This document shows, in pieces, positions 7,408-13,363 of a stretch of DNA of 13,363 nucleotides (positions within the stretch are counted from its first letter, which is position 1; each line of letters begins with the position of its first letter). Source of the stretch: CAZQRW01 sp964596115 (GTDB taxonomy: Bacteria > Hydrothermota > UBA3072 > B12-G15); NCBI GenBank assembly GCA_964596115.1, contig CAZQRW010000050.1, positions 1 to 13,363 on the forward strand, given 5' to 3'. The translations under genes were made by a program, and so were the position numbers. Below the pieces are notes generated by a model. The model searched no databases and was not told the origin of the DNA. It saw nothing but the letters and a program-made list of their open reading frames with translations.

Positions 7408-7963
7408 CCTTCTCTTCAGGTATAGGTCTTTCTTCCCAGTACCTCTTTTTTTATTCCTTTTTTTCGTTATGCACTACTCATTGAGCAGTATTATATATGG
7501 AGCAATTACGATGTTTGTAGGAATTTCTATTCGTTTTTTTTCTCAAGGATATACTGGTGACTGGACAAGGGGAAGCAGAATAGGTGGTGAGTACCTTATT
7601 GATATTGGTATGTTTAGTATTGTTAGAAATCCTTTATATATTGGCAACTTTTTTATTGGTCTTGGGTTTACACTAATTTCAAATTTCCACCTTCTTATTC
7701 TTGTTCCTATCTATACTGTTATTTTTGTCATCTATTATTATCCTATTGTTAAATCCGAAGAGAGGTATCTTGAGAATAAATTTGGAACTGAATTCACCAA
7801 TTACGTAAAAAAAGTTCCTTCCATATTCCCTAAATTTAAGCTTTGGAAAAGTGGTAATTTTTCTGCTCGCCACGCCCTTAAAATGGAAAGAAGTACGCAC
7901 CTTACAATTATAGCAATATTTATAATATTTTTGTTGCGAGGATTATTATGGAAACCCTTCTGA
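7394..7963 (+). CDS. ICMT/PEMT-family membrane methyltransferase (LmtA-like candidate)
   Basis: Integral membrane protein of 189 aa with about five hydrophobic segments (roughly 13-29, 31-49, 84-97, 99-118, 168-186). It carries the two signature blocks of the isoprenylcysteine carboxyl methyltransferase/phospholipid methyltransferase fold: GMFSIVRNPLYIGNFFIGLG (72-91) and EERYLENKFGTEFTNYVKKV (122-141, followed by PSIFP), which bind S-adenosylmethionine at the membrane face. GTG start at 7394 overlaps the upstream gene by 14 nt, with a purine-rich SD-like GAGGAGAGGGG upstream. Bacterial members methylate varied lipids. The precedent relevant to this neighbourhood is Leptospira LmtA, a Ste14-like enzyme that methylates the lipid A 1-phosphate. 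Substrate here is inferred from its position between a GnnA-like gene and lpxB. A final helix (168-186) follows the catalytic core. Confidence 0.8.
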   Translation: MKTGNLLFRYRSFFPVPLFLFLFFVMHYSLSSIIYGAITMFVGISIRFFSQGYTGDWTRGSRIGGEYLIDIGMFSIVRNPLYIGNFFIGLGFTLISNFHLLILVPIYTVIFVIYYYPIVKSEERYLENKFGTEFTNYVKKVPSIFPKFKLWKSGNFSARHALKMERSTHLTIIAIFIIFLLRGLLWKPF

Positions 7964-9042
7964 TTGCTGGCGAGCCATCCGGGGATCTTCATGGATCCTA
8001 TCTTATCAGAGAATTTAAAAAAAGGGGAAATTTTAGTTTCTGGGGTATAGGTGGTGTAAAGATGGCTGAGCAAGGGATGGATGTAGTATTTCCTATGAAT
8101 AGATTATCAATATTTGGATTTATTGAAGTAGTTAAGAAAATAAATGATGTAAATACTGCGAGAGAGATACTTATCTCAAGGATAAACAGGAAAAAACCTG
8201 ATTTTGCTGTGCTTATTGATTTTCCAGGGTTCAATATATCGCTGGCACATTTTTTAAAATCAAAGGGTATCCCAGTTTTTTATTTTATTACACCTCAGGT
8301 CTGGGCATGGGGAGGGTGGAGAATAAAACAGATAAGGAAGTATTTTGACCATCTCTTTGTCGTACTACCTTTTGAAGAGAAATTTTTTAGAGAAAATAAT
8401 ATTCCCGCGACATTCGTTGGTCATCCACTTATAGACATTGTAAAACCAAGAGACAATAATCCAATTCCTAAAAATGTAAGGAATAAGAAGGTTATAGCAC
8501 TACTGCCAGGTTCAAGAACTTCTGAAATAAAAAGACTGTTGAAACCGATGGTAGCATCGTTGGAAATAATTAGAGGGTTTTTGGATGTGACAGGTGTAAT
8601 TGTTCTTAATACGGATGAAAATCTATTAACAGCACGCGAAATTATAGGTAAAAATGACGACATTATACTTAAAAAGGGGCATACTTATGATATTCTTTCC
8701 ATTGCAGATGCAGCTGTTATAACTTCAGGTACAGCCACCCTTGAAGCAGCTATTATAGGGACCCCTATGGTTGTAGTTTATAAACTTTCAGCATTATCAT
8801 ACATATTAGCAAAATTGCTCGCGAAGATAAAATATATAAGCCTTGTAAACCTGATTCTGAATAAAGAATTGGTTCCTGAACTTATTCAGAGTAGGGTAAC
8901 GTCTGAAAGCATCTGCAGGGAATTGATGGATGTAATTAAGAGAAGTAGTGAAATAAAAGAAGGGTACAGTATGTTACGGAATAAGTTAGGGATCGGCGGG
9001 GCTTTCAGGAGGACTGTGGATGGCATCCTTTGTAGAATTTAG
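7948..9042 (+). CDS. lpxB: Lipid-A-disaccharide synthase
   Basis: Inverting GT19 glycosyltransferase that joins 2,3-diacyl-glucosamine-1-phosphate (lipid X) to UDP-2,3-diacylglucosamine, releasing UDP, at the cytoplasmic face of the inner membrane. The 364 aa are within the normal range. Diagnostic motifs: GEPSGD (8-13), then GIGG, FITPQVWAWGGWRIKQIRK, VLPFEEKFF, FVGHPLID, LLPGSRTSEIKRLL, SGTATLEAA and LVNLILNKELVPELIQ, covering both Rossmann-like halves and the nucleotide-sugar site. The ATG is preceded by GCGAGGA with 6-nt spacing and overlaps the methyltransferase gene by 16 nt. The 3' end overlaps the DUF374 gene by 23 nt. Confidence 0.97.
   Translation: METLLIAGEPSGDLHGSYLIREFKKRGNFSFWGIGGVKMAEQGMDVVFPMNRLSIFGFIEVVKKINDVNTAREILISRINRKKPDFAVLIDFPGFNISLAHFLKSKGIPVFYFITPQVWAWGGWRIKQIRKYFDHLFVVLPFEEKFFRENNIPATFVGHPLIDIVKPRDNNPIPKNVRNKKVIALLPGSRTSEIKRLLKPMVASLEIIRGFLDVTGVIVLNTDENLLTAREIIGKNDDIILKKGHTYDILSIADAAVITSGTATLEAAIIGTPMVVVYKLSALSYILAKLLAKIKYISLVNLILNKELVPELIQSRVTSESICRELMDVIKRSSEIKEGYSMLRNKLGIGGAFRRTVDGILCRI
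9007..9012 (+). promoter_or_regulatory. Shine-Dalgarno of the DUF374 gene, inside lpxB
   Basis: AGGAGG lies 7 nt upstream of the ATG at 9020. It favours that start over the ATG at 9044, which follows the lpxB stop by 1 nt but has no SD. Confidence 0.7.
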
Positions 9043-9580
9043 TATGTATATCATTCTCTACATTTTGATTTATCTATTAGGTAGCACCTATAAATTTAGT
9101 GTTTCTGGGTGGGTAGGAAGGCAATTGCCTTCGATTTTTGCTTTCTGGCATAAGGGAATGTTTCCACTTCTTTTTGGATTCAGAAAAAAAGGAATTGCGG
9201 TTCTTGTAAGCAGATCCAGGGATGGAGAAATTGTTTCAAGGATTTTACAAATGTTTGGCTATAAATCAGTCAGGGGATCTACTACAAGAGGGGGCACTGC
9301 AGGACTTAAGGGAATGGTAGAAATACTTAAATCCGGGGGTGATGTTGCCTTAACACCTGATGGTCCAAAAGGACCCAGGGGAGAAATCAAGGAAGGGATT
9401 TCTCTGCTTATGCATTATGGACACCTCTACTGTGTTGATGTTCGGGTTAGAAGATATATAAGGCTTAACTCCTGGGACAGATTTGTTATCCCTTTACCTT
9501 TTTCCAATATTGAAATAGTTTTGAATGAACTAAAAATATGGGACAAAAAAAAGGCAAAGAGACTTTTGGGAGAGGTATGA
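9020..9580 (+). CDS. DUF374 / lysophospholipid-acyltransferase-like protein
   Basis: A 186-aa member of the DUF374 branch of the LPLAT superfamily, common in lpx/waa operons and thought to act on lipid A or its precursors; the reaction is not firmly established. One membrane segment lies at about 9-22. AFWHKGMFPL (41-50) contains the family His44, but not the Asp four residues later seen in classical acyltransferases. LVSRSRDGE (62-70), VRGSTTRGG (84-92) and the phosphate-binding block TPDGPKGPRGEIKEG (112-126) are all typical. No LpxL/LpxM homologue is in the window, so this protein is the only candidate secondary acyltransferase here. It overlaps lpxB by 23 nt and waaA by 4 nt (ATGA). Confidence 0.88.
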   Translation: MASFVEFSMYIILYILIYLLGSTYKFSVSGWVGRQLPSIFAFWHKGMFPLLFGFRKKGIAVLVSRSRDGEIVSRILQMFGYKSVRGSTTRGGTAGLKGMVEILKSGGDVALTPDGPKGPRGEIKEGISLLMHYGHLYCVDVRVRRYIRLNSWDRFVIPLPFSNIEIVLNELKIWDKKKAKRLLGEV

Positions 9581-10743
9581 TGATTTACAATATTTTTATC
9601 CATTTAGTGTTTATTATTCTATCGCCTGTTTTTCTTTTCTATTATTTTTTTGAACCAGAAAGATTCGGATGGAAAACAGAAAAAAAGAAATACTGGGTTC
9701 ATGCTGCCTCTGTTGGAGAGATTAATATGTTAGGGAATATAATAAAGAACCTTACAGGTGATATAATTATTACCACAATGACAAATACAGGTAAAAAGAG
9801 GGCAAAAGAATTATACCCAGAATATGAAGCAAAATTAATACCTTTTGATTTTCCTCTTTTTTTGCGGGAGGCTATTGAAAAATCCAGGCCTGAGATGGTT
9901 ATTATTGCCGAGTGTGAGTTGTGGCCTAATTTTATCAGGCTTTTGAAGCGAATTGGGGCGCGCATCGTAATAATAAACGGTAGGATAGAAAGTACACGGT
10001 ACAAAAGGTTTAAATGGCTAATAAAGGGAACTGTCGATAGAATAGACAGGGTATTTGCGGCAGGCAGAGAAAACGTTAAGAGATTTGTTGAGATAGGCAT
10101 CCCCAGGGAGAAGATCGAAATTGTAAATAATCTGAAGTATGATGTTATACCAGTACTAAAACCTATAAAAAAACAATTTTATATTCTTAAGGATAAACCG
10201 TTATTCGTATGTGGAAGCACCCATTCAGGTGAGGAAGAAATTATCGTTAAAAATCTATTAAAAAATGTAGTAACAATAATAGCACCAAGGCATTTGTATA
10301 GGGTAAGGGAGATAGAAACACTACTGAAAAAGAACGGAGTTTATTATACAAAATACAGTACAGGTATCTATAATGGGGAAAACGTAGTCGTCCTTGATAC
10401 CATAGGTGACCTCCCATCGTTTTATAGCATAGCAGATTTAGTGATGATTGGTGGTACACTTGCACCTGTTGGTGGACATAATCCAGTGGAGGCGACAATT
10501 TTTGGAAAACCAATTATTTTTGGTTCCTATGTCTTTTCAATAGATGAGTTTGCACAGGCACTTGTAAAAGGAGGAGCTGCTACTATCGTAGATAGAGAAA
10601 ATTTTGGCAGAACCATCAATTCCCTTTTTAGAAATTTGAAAAAAAGAAAAGATATGGGAAAGAAGGCGGCAGAAATAACAAAAAAATTTACAGGTTCAAC
10701 CCAAAAGATATTGAAGGAAATTAATGATTATAGGCATTGGTAA
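9577..10743 (+). CDS. waaA: 3-deoxy-D-manno-octulosonic acid (Kdo) transferase
   Basis: GT30 enzyme (WaaA/KdtA) that transfers Kdo from CMP-Kdo to the lipid A precursor at the inner membrane. The 388-aa product has an N-terminal membrane anchor (about 5-24) and WVHAASVGE (40-48) with the proposed catalytic Glu. AECELWPNFI (111-120), GSTHSGEE (213-220), APRHLYR (236-242) and GGTLAPVGGHNPVEA (292-306), the CMP-Kdo binding region, follow. Tandem ATGs at 9577 and 9580 follow GGGAGAGG; I take 9577, which gives an ATGA overlap with the DUF374 stop. A start further upstream (9538) would add a charged stretch before the anchor and is less likely. The number of Kdo residues added cannot be told from sequence. 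The 3' end overlaps lpxK by 20 nt. Confidence 0.95.
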   Translation: MMIYNIFIHLVFIILSPVFLFYYFFEPERFGWKTEKKKYWVHAASVGEINMLGNIIKNLTGDIIITTMTNTGKKRAKELYPEYEAKLIPFDFPLFLREAIEKSRPEMVIIAECELWPNFIRLLKRIGARIVIINGRIESTRYKRFKWLIKGTVDRIDRVFAAGRENVKRFVEIGIPREKIEIVNNLKYDVIPVLKPIKKQFYILKDKPLFVCGSTHSGEEEIIVKNLLKNVVTIIAPRHLYRVREIETLLKKNGVYYTKYSTGIYNGENVVVLDTIGDLPSFYSIADLVMIGGTLAPVGGHNPVEATIFGKPIIFGSYVFSIDEFAQALVKGGAATIVDRENFGRTINSLFRNLKKRKDMGKKAAEITKKFTGSTQKILKEINDYRHW

Positions 10744-11554
10744 CATAACTTTTGGGGGAACAGGGAAGACTATTTTCGTGATGGAAATTGTGAAAAGGAT
10801 AAAAGAAAGGGTATGTGTCATTTCAAGAGGATATGGGGGAAAAAGGGAAGGGAAGATGAGTCTTGTTTCAGATGGCACACATATATTTTATACACCTGTA
10901 GAGATTGGTGACGAGCCTTATATGCTTGCAAAACAATTAGAAGGTTCAATTGTAATAACTGCCATAAGAAGGGAAGAAGCAATTTCTTATGCAAGAAGAG
11001 AATTTGGGGTAAATATTTTTATTCTTGATGACAGTTTTCAATATAGAAGATTGAAAAAGGATATTAATATTTTAATGTTCAATTCTGACAGGCCCTTCTT
11101 TCCCCCAAGGGATATTCCATCAAGATACGAAACTGCAGATCTCGGCATTGTTGTAAGGAGGGAATGGGTTTCTCCTTTAATAGAAAGAATAAAGATACCT
11201 ATTTACTATGCAACAATTCAGCCAGAAACAGAACTTGAAGACAAGAAGGTGGTTGCTTTTTGCGGTATAGCAAGGCCTGATTCATTTAAATATACATTAA
11301 AAGAGGCAGGTTGTAAGGTATTGCGGCTCTTGGCTTTCAATGATCATCATAATTATTCCTTAAAGGACATACGGCAAACAAAGGAAATTAAGGAAGAAGT
11401 TGGTGCCGATAAAATCGTAACAACAGAAAAAGATTTTGTAAAATTACCAGAAAAAGAAGGAATAACACCGATACGTATAAGAATGATTATTGAAGATGGT
11501 TTCTGGGAGGATTTATCTTCTCTTCATCCAGAGATACCAATAGCCCGAAAGTAA
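10724..11554 (+). CDS. lpxK: Tetraacyldisaccharide 4'-kinase, short N-terminus
   Basis: Phosphorylates the 4' position of the lipid A disaccharide with ATP. Walker A GNITFGGTGKT (6-16) begins almost at the start codon. SRGYGG (34-39), GDEPYMLAK (62-70), LDDSFQYRR (101-109), CGIARPDSF (180-188), FNDHHNY (205-211) and TTEKDFVKL (233-241) identify the family. At 276 aa it is shorter than usual (about 315-330): the N-terminal region that normally precedes the P-loop and anchors the enzyme in the membrane is absent. A TGA at 10712-10714 in the same frame blocks upstream extension, and AAGG with 6-nt spacing supports ATG 10724. The usual DDGFQHR-type motif reads DDSFQYR. The 3' end overlaps the convergent VWA gene by 42 nt. 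Confidence 0.93.
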   Translation: MIIGIGNITFGGTGKTIFVMEIVKRIKERVCVISRGYGGKREGKMSLVSDGTHIFYTPVEIGDEPYMLAKQLEGSIVITAIRREEAISYARREFGVNIFILDDSFQYRRLKKDINILMFNSDRPFFPPRDIPSRYETADLGIVVRREWVSPLIERIKIPIYYATIQPETELEDKKVVAFCGIARPDSFKYTLKEAGCKVLRLLAFNDHHNYSLKDIRQTKEIKEEVGADKIVTTEKDFVKLPEKEGITPIRIRMIIEDGFWEDLSSLHPEIPIARK

Positions 11555-13063
11555 AAGTATAATTATTAGATAAAAAATAATATTGTGGCTCAGATTTATT
11601 TCAATAATTCTTTCTCTTATTTTAAACCCTTTATCAATTGAGTATGTATCATTTTTTAAGGGACGACCACCTGTTATCTCAGCAATATTTTTTAGAAGTA
11701 TCGGATTAGCACTGCCAAATTCATCTATAGATCCTCTCACAGCTATACTGTCTCTTACAGTATCACTACCGAAAATTGCAGTAAGTTTATGCTTCCCCAT
11801 TCCTAATCCCTTAACCCTTATCGTATCACTATATACAGGGAATAGATTTTTATCTATATAAAACTTATTTGGTTTTCCACCCAGAAACGAAATATTGAAT
11901 TCTGCGCCTATTGGTATAGAAGAAGGTGATTGTATCTCTTTAATAAATACACCAAGGTTTGACAATACCCTGTCCATAATCGGGTTGAGTAGGTTTTTTC
12001 CCAGAAGTCCCATAGCTGTAAGCCTAAATTTATAAATGTCAACAATGGAAAATTGGAAGATAGTTCCTTTCTTCATTCTATAGAGATAACCCAATTGCAA
12101 ATCCTTGAAGAAAATTGGGATTGCCCCTGGTAAAATACCAGAAGGATAAAGGTAATGATAGACGAATTGATTTTGGAAAATTGTGCTATCCATTCTTGGC
12201 GCGAGGATAGGCGAGAAATAAAAAGACATTTTTTTATTTTCTACATAGATTACTTTCTTTCCTTTTTTTAGGATTTTCTCCAACTCGTTAATCTGTTCAA
12301 TAGATGGATTTATAAAAACATAAAGAATAGCATTGGTATTGAGCGAATCTATTACCCGATAACCTTTTTCAATAAAATAGTATCTCAAGAATTTTACATT
12401 CCAATCAGGTTTGCCAAAGATAAGTGATATTGTTAATGGAGGCATAATTCTTACACTGTATCTGAGGGATTCAGTTGTCGAGGCCTTGAGACGAATTACA
12501 CCTTTTAATATGCCTGACCTTTTCTCTGGAAGATATACTATCTTTCTGCTGCCACTATTTCTAACGAATTCCTTATGCAGTCTTTTTTTCTCGCTGATAA
12601 CTTCAAGTGTTGCACCATCCCCTGCATAAAAATTAATGTATAGATGAATAGAATCTCCGCTTCTTACAAATATAGGTTTATATAAATGCTCTATATATAA
12701 GCCGCTATGTATCTTTGGCCACATTGTATATACGGGGACATTAATTCCCTTTGCCACTTGAATGGGATCTTTGCCGCAGTTGTTTGCACCATCGGAAAAA
12801 AGAATGATAAGAGAGGCGTAGGGATATTTTTTAATACAATCAAGGAGACCGTCCCCAATACAGGTATGGTATTGTCCTTTATTGAAATACAATTTTTTAA
12901 AAGGAATGGGTAAATTTATCTTCGGGATTTTTTGTCCTTTCATAGATTTAGAACCATCAATTAATAAAACACCAAAAGGTTTTACCCTTTTCTTAAAATG
13001 AAATGTGGGGAGAAAGAGGGCTATAATAATGAGAATCACAATGATTATCTTTATCCATTTCAT
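11513..13063 (-). CDS. Double-anchored VWA-domain protein with glutamine-amidotransferase-like middle region
   Basis: Protein of 516 aa with an N-terminal signal-anchor (5-19) and a C-terminal membrane helix (about 493-512) before a basic tail, so the bulk should lie outside the cytoplasm. A compact von Willebrand A domain (about 30-120) has a complete-looking MIDAS: DGSKS (36-40), Thr67 and LFSDG (88-92, Asp91). FGKPDWNVKFLRYYF (216-230) and the strand/helix pattern to about 275 resemble the GATase-like domain of BatA-like membrane VWA proteins, and AEITGGRPL (461-469) matches their usual near-C-terminal motif. Such proteins often sit with MoxR ATPases and DUF58; none is in the window. No SD; a strong promoter abuts the ATG. 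Exact function is unknown. Confidence 0.75.
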   Translation of the reverse strand: MKWIKIIIVILIIIALFLPTFHFKKRVKPFGVLLIDGSKSMKGQKIPKINLPIPFKKLYFNKGQYHTCIGDGLLDCIKKYPYASLIILFSDGANNCGKDPIQVAKGINVPVYTMWPKIHSGLYIEHLYKPIFVRSGDSIHLYINFYAGDGATLEVISEKKRLHKEFVRNSGSRKIVYLPEKRSGILKGVIRLKASTTESLRYSVRIMPPLTISLIFGKPDWNVKFLRYYFIEKGYRVIDSLNTNAILYVFINPSIEQINELEKILKKGKKVIYVENKKMSFYFSPILAPRMDSTIFQNQFVYHYLYPSGILPGAIPIFFKDLQLGYLYRMKKGTIFQFSIVDIYKFRLTAMGLLGKNLLNPIMDRVLSNLGVFIKEIQSPSSIPIGAEFNISFLGGKPNKFYIDKNLFPVYSDTIRVKGLGMGKHKLTAIFGSDTVRDSIAVRGSIDEFGSANPILLKNIAEITGGRPLKNDTYSIDKGFKIRERIIEINLSHNIIFYLIIILLLSGYWYLWMKRR

Positions 13064-13098
13064 AGGATGAGTATATATTCAGTAATAATAAAAGTCAA
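13063..13098 (-). promoter_or_regulatory. Strong sigma-70-type promoter of the VWA gene, predicted leaderless
   Basis: TTGACT (13098-13093), an exact 17-nt spacer and TATACT (13075-13070) form a 5/6 plus 5/6 promoter. Counting six nucleotides past the -10 puts +1 at 13063, the A of the ATG. The six bases between the -10 and the ATG (CATCCT) contain no Shine-Dalgarno and leave no room for one. Confidence 0.65.
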
Positions 13099-13265
13099 TG
13101 GCAGTGAGAATAGTTCTTATACCCCTGCACATATTAGGCCTGATAATCTTGACGTTTTTTCGTACAGGAGACCAAAAAAATAAAAAAAATATATAAACCT
13201 GAAAGACGAGATTTATGTCTCGTTTGCCTTTTTCTTTGTTTTTTAATCCGTGATTCTAAATTCGT
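13064..13265. other. Intergenic region upstream of the VWA gene
   Basis: It holds the VWA promoter (13063-13098), an A-rich tract (13173-13197) and the hairpin at 13204-13240. A 38-codon plus-strand reading frame at 13069-13183 has no ribosome-binding site or recognisable product and I do not call it a gene. No repeat, attachment site or RNA family was recognised. Confidence 0.6.
13204..13240 (+). terminator. Terminator-like hairpin with T-rich tail
   Basis: ACGAGA (13206-13211), loop TTTATG and TCTCGT (13218-13223) form a 6-bp perfect stem, extended to 8 bp by one G-U and one A-U pair. A T-rich tail follows (TTTGCCTTTTTC and later TTTTTT to about 13244), so the plus-strand orientation fits an intrinsic terminator. 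No supported plus-strand gene ends just before it. On the minus strand the stem is shorter and its T-tract lies more than 10 nt away. Confidence 0.4.
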
Positions 13266-13363
13266 TTAAAATCCCGGTATTCTATAAAGAAAAGCCTCAC
13301 GATTTTTGTGTCTTTCTTTTTTCCTTGCTTTTCTTTCTATACTTCTCCTACCTTGCTTCTCTT
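13266..13363 (-). CDS. Possible C-terminal fragment of an unidentified gene
   Basis: One minus-strand frame is open from the window edge to a TAA at 13268-13266, giving 31 residues that are strongly basic (Arg/Lys-rich) and end in AFLYRIPGF. Basic C-terminal tails are common, but the strand here is simply purine-rich, which produces such residues by itself. I recognise no family. If real, it would lie upstream of the VWA gene in the same orientation with about 200 nt between them. The opposite strand also stays open to the window edge from a GTG near 13309, so coding status is uncertain. Confidence 0.25.
   Translation of the reverse strand, partial: EKQGRRSIERKARKKERHKNREAFLYRIPGF

Noticed and set aside
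9538..9576. Longer waaA start giving 13 extra residues
   Set aside because: It lies deep in the DUF374 gene, adds a charged segment before the membrane anchor, and ATG 9577/9580 has an SD and the common ATGA overlap.
9699..10100. 133-codon minus-strand reading frame opposite waaA
   Set aside because: It mirrors conserved waaA codons; no SD, no domain, composition typical of antisense.
13069..13183. Small plus-strand protein of 38 aa ahead of the hairpin
   Set aside because: No ribosome-binding site, overlaps the VWA promoter, ends in an A-rich tract and resembles no family; kept only as possible RNA context.
1..13363. CRISPR arrays, insertion sequences, phage or toxin-antitoxin systems
   Set aside because: No repeated spacers, transposase, integrase or terminal inverted repeats were found; the genes are housekeeping and cell-envelope functions.

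Overview
The window is chromosomal DNA from an AT-rich, diderm (Gram-negative-type) bacterium. Five genes for lipid A/Kdo biosynthesis or tailoring imply an outer membrane with Kdo-lipid A. The housekeeping genes (rpoD, dnaG, uvrB, nadC, tRNA-Ser) are plainly bacterial and vertical-looking. Arginine is encoded mostly by AGA/AGG and genes are packed very tightly. Together with the lipid A gene order and a membrane VWA protein, this would fit an FCB-like group or an uncultured candidate phylum (WOR-3/Stahlbacteria-like, for example). No marker here fixes the taxonomy, and that placement is only a guess.

Layout. Positions 1-54 (+) are the 3' part of a tRNA-Ser(GGA), cut by the window edge exactly at the anticodon. 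Two leftward modules follow. dnaG-rpoD (3444 to 104) is a primase-sigma factor pair sharing 1 nt, a remnant of the classical macromolecular-synthesis operon without rpsU. uvrB-nadC (6284 to 3497) overlap by 68 nt, so the nadC ribosome-binding site and first codons lie inside the uvrB tail. Diverging from uvrB, a rightward operon (6463-11554) encodes a GnnA-like Gfo/Idh dehydrogenase, an ICMT/Ste14-type membrane methyltransferase, LpxB, a DUF374 acyltransferase-like protein, WaaA (KdtA) and LpxK. All five junctions overlap. It converges, with a 42-nt coding overlap, on a leftward gene (13063 to 11513) for a double-anchored VWA protein. The last 300 nt are mostly non-coding: a promoter, an A-rich tract, a terminator-like hairpin and possibly the tail of another leftward gene.

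How the genes work together. LpxB joins the two acylated glucosamine units, LpxK phosphorylates the 4' position, WaaA adds Kdo, and DUF374 may add or remodel acyl chains. The first two genes suggest tailoring: GnnA-type dehydrogenases start the path to 3-amino-glucosamine (amide-linked acyl chains), and the nearest functional precedent for an ICMT-like enzyme in lipid A chemistry is Leptospira LmtA, which methylates the 1-phosphate. That combination is the most interesting biological hypothesis here. LpxK itself is unusual in lacking the N-terminal membrane helix region.

Regulation. Three leading genes (the VWA gene, uvrB, dnaG) have no Shine-Dalgarno sequence. Each has sigma-70-like hexamers positioned so that transcription would begin at or next to the A of the ATG, which suggests leaderless mRNAs. 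Most distal genes, and the first gene of the lipid A operon, have recognisable SD sequences. The RpoD encoded here has canonical -10 and -35 recognition helices, consistent with these motifs. No CRISPR array, insertion sequence, phage gene or obvious defence system was seen.
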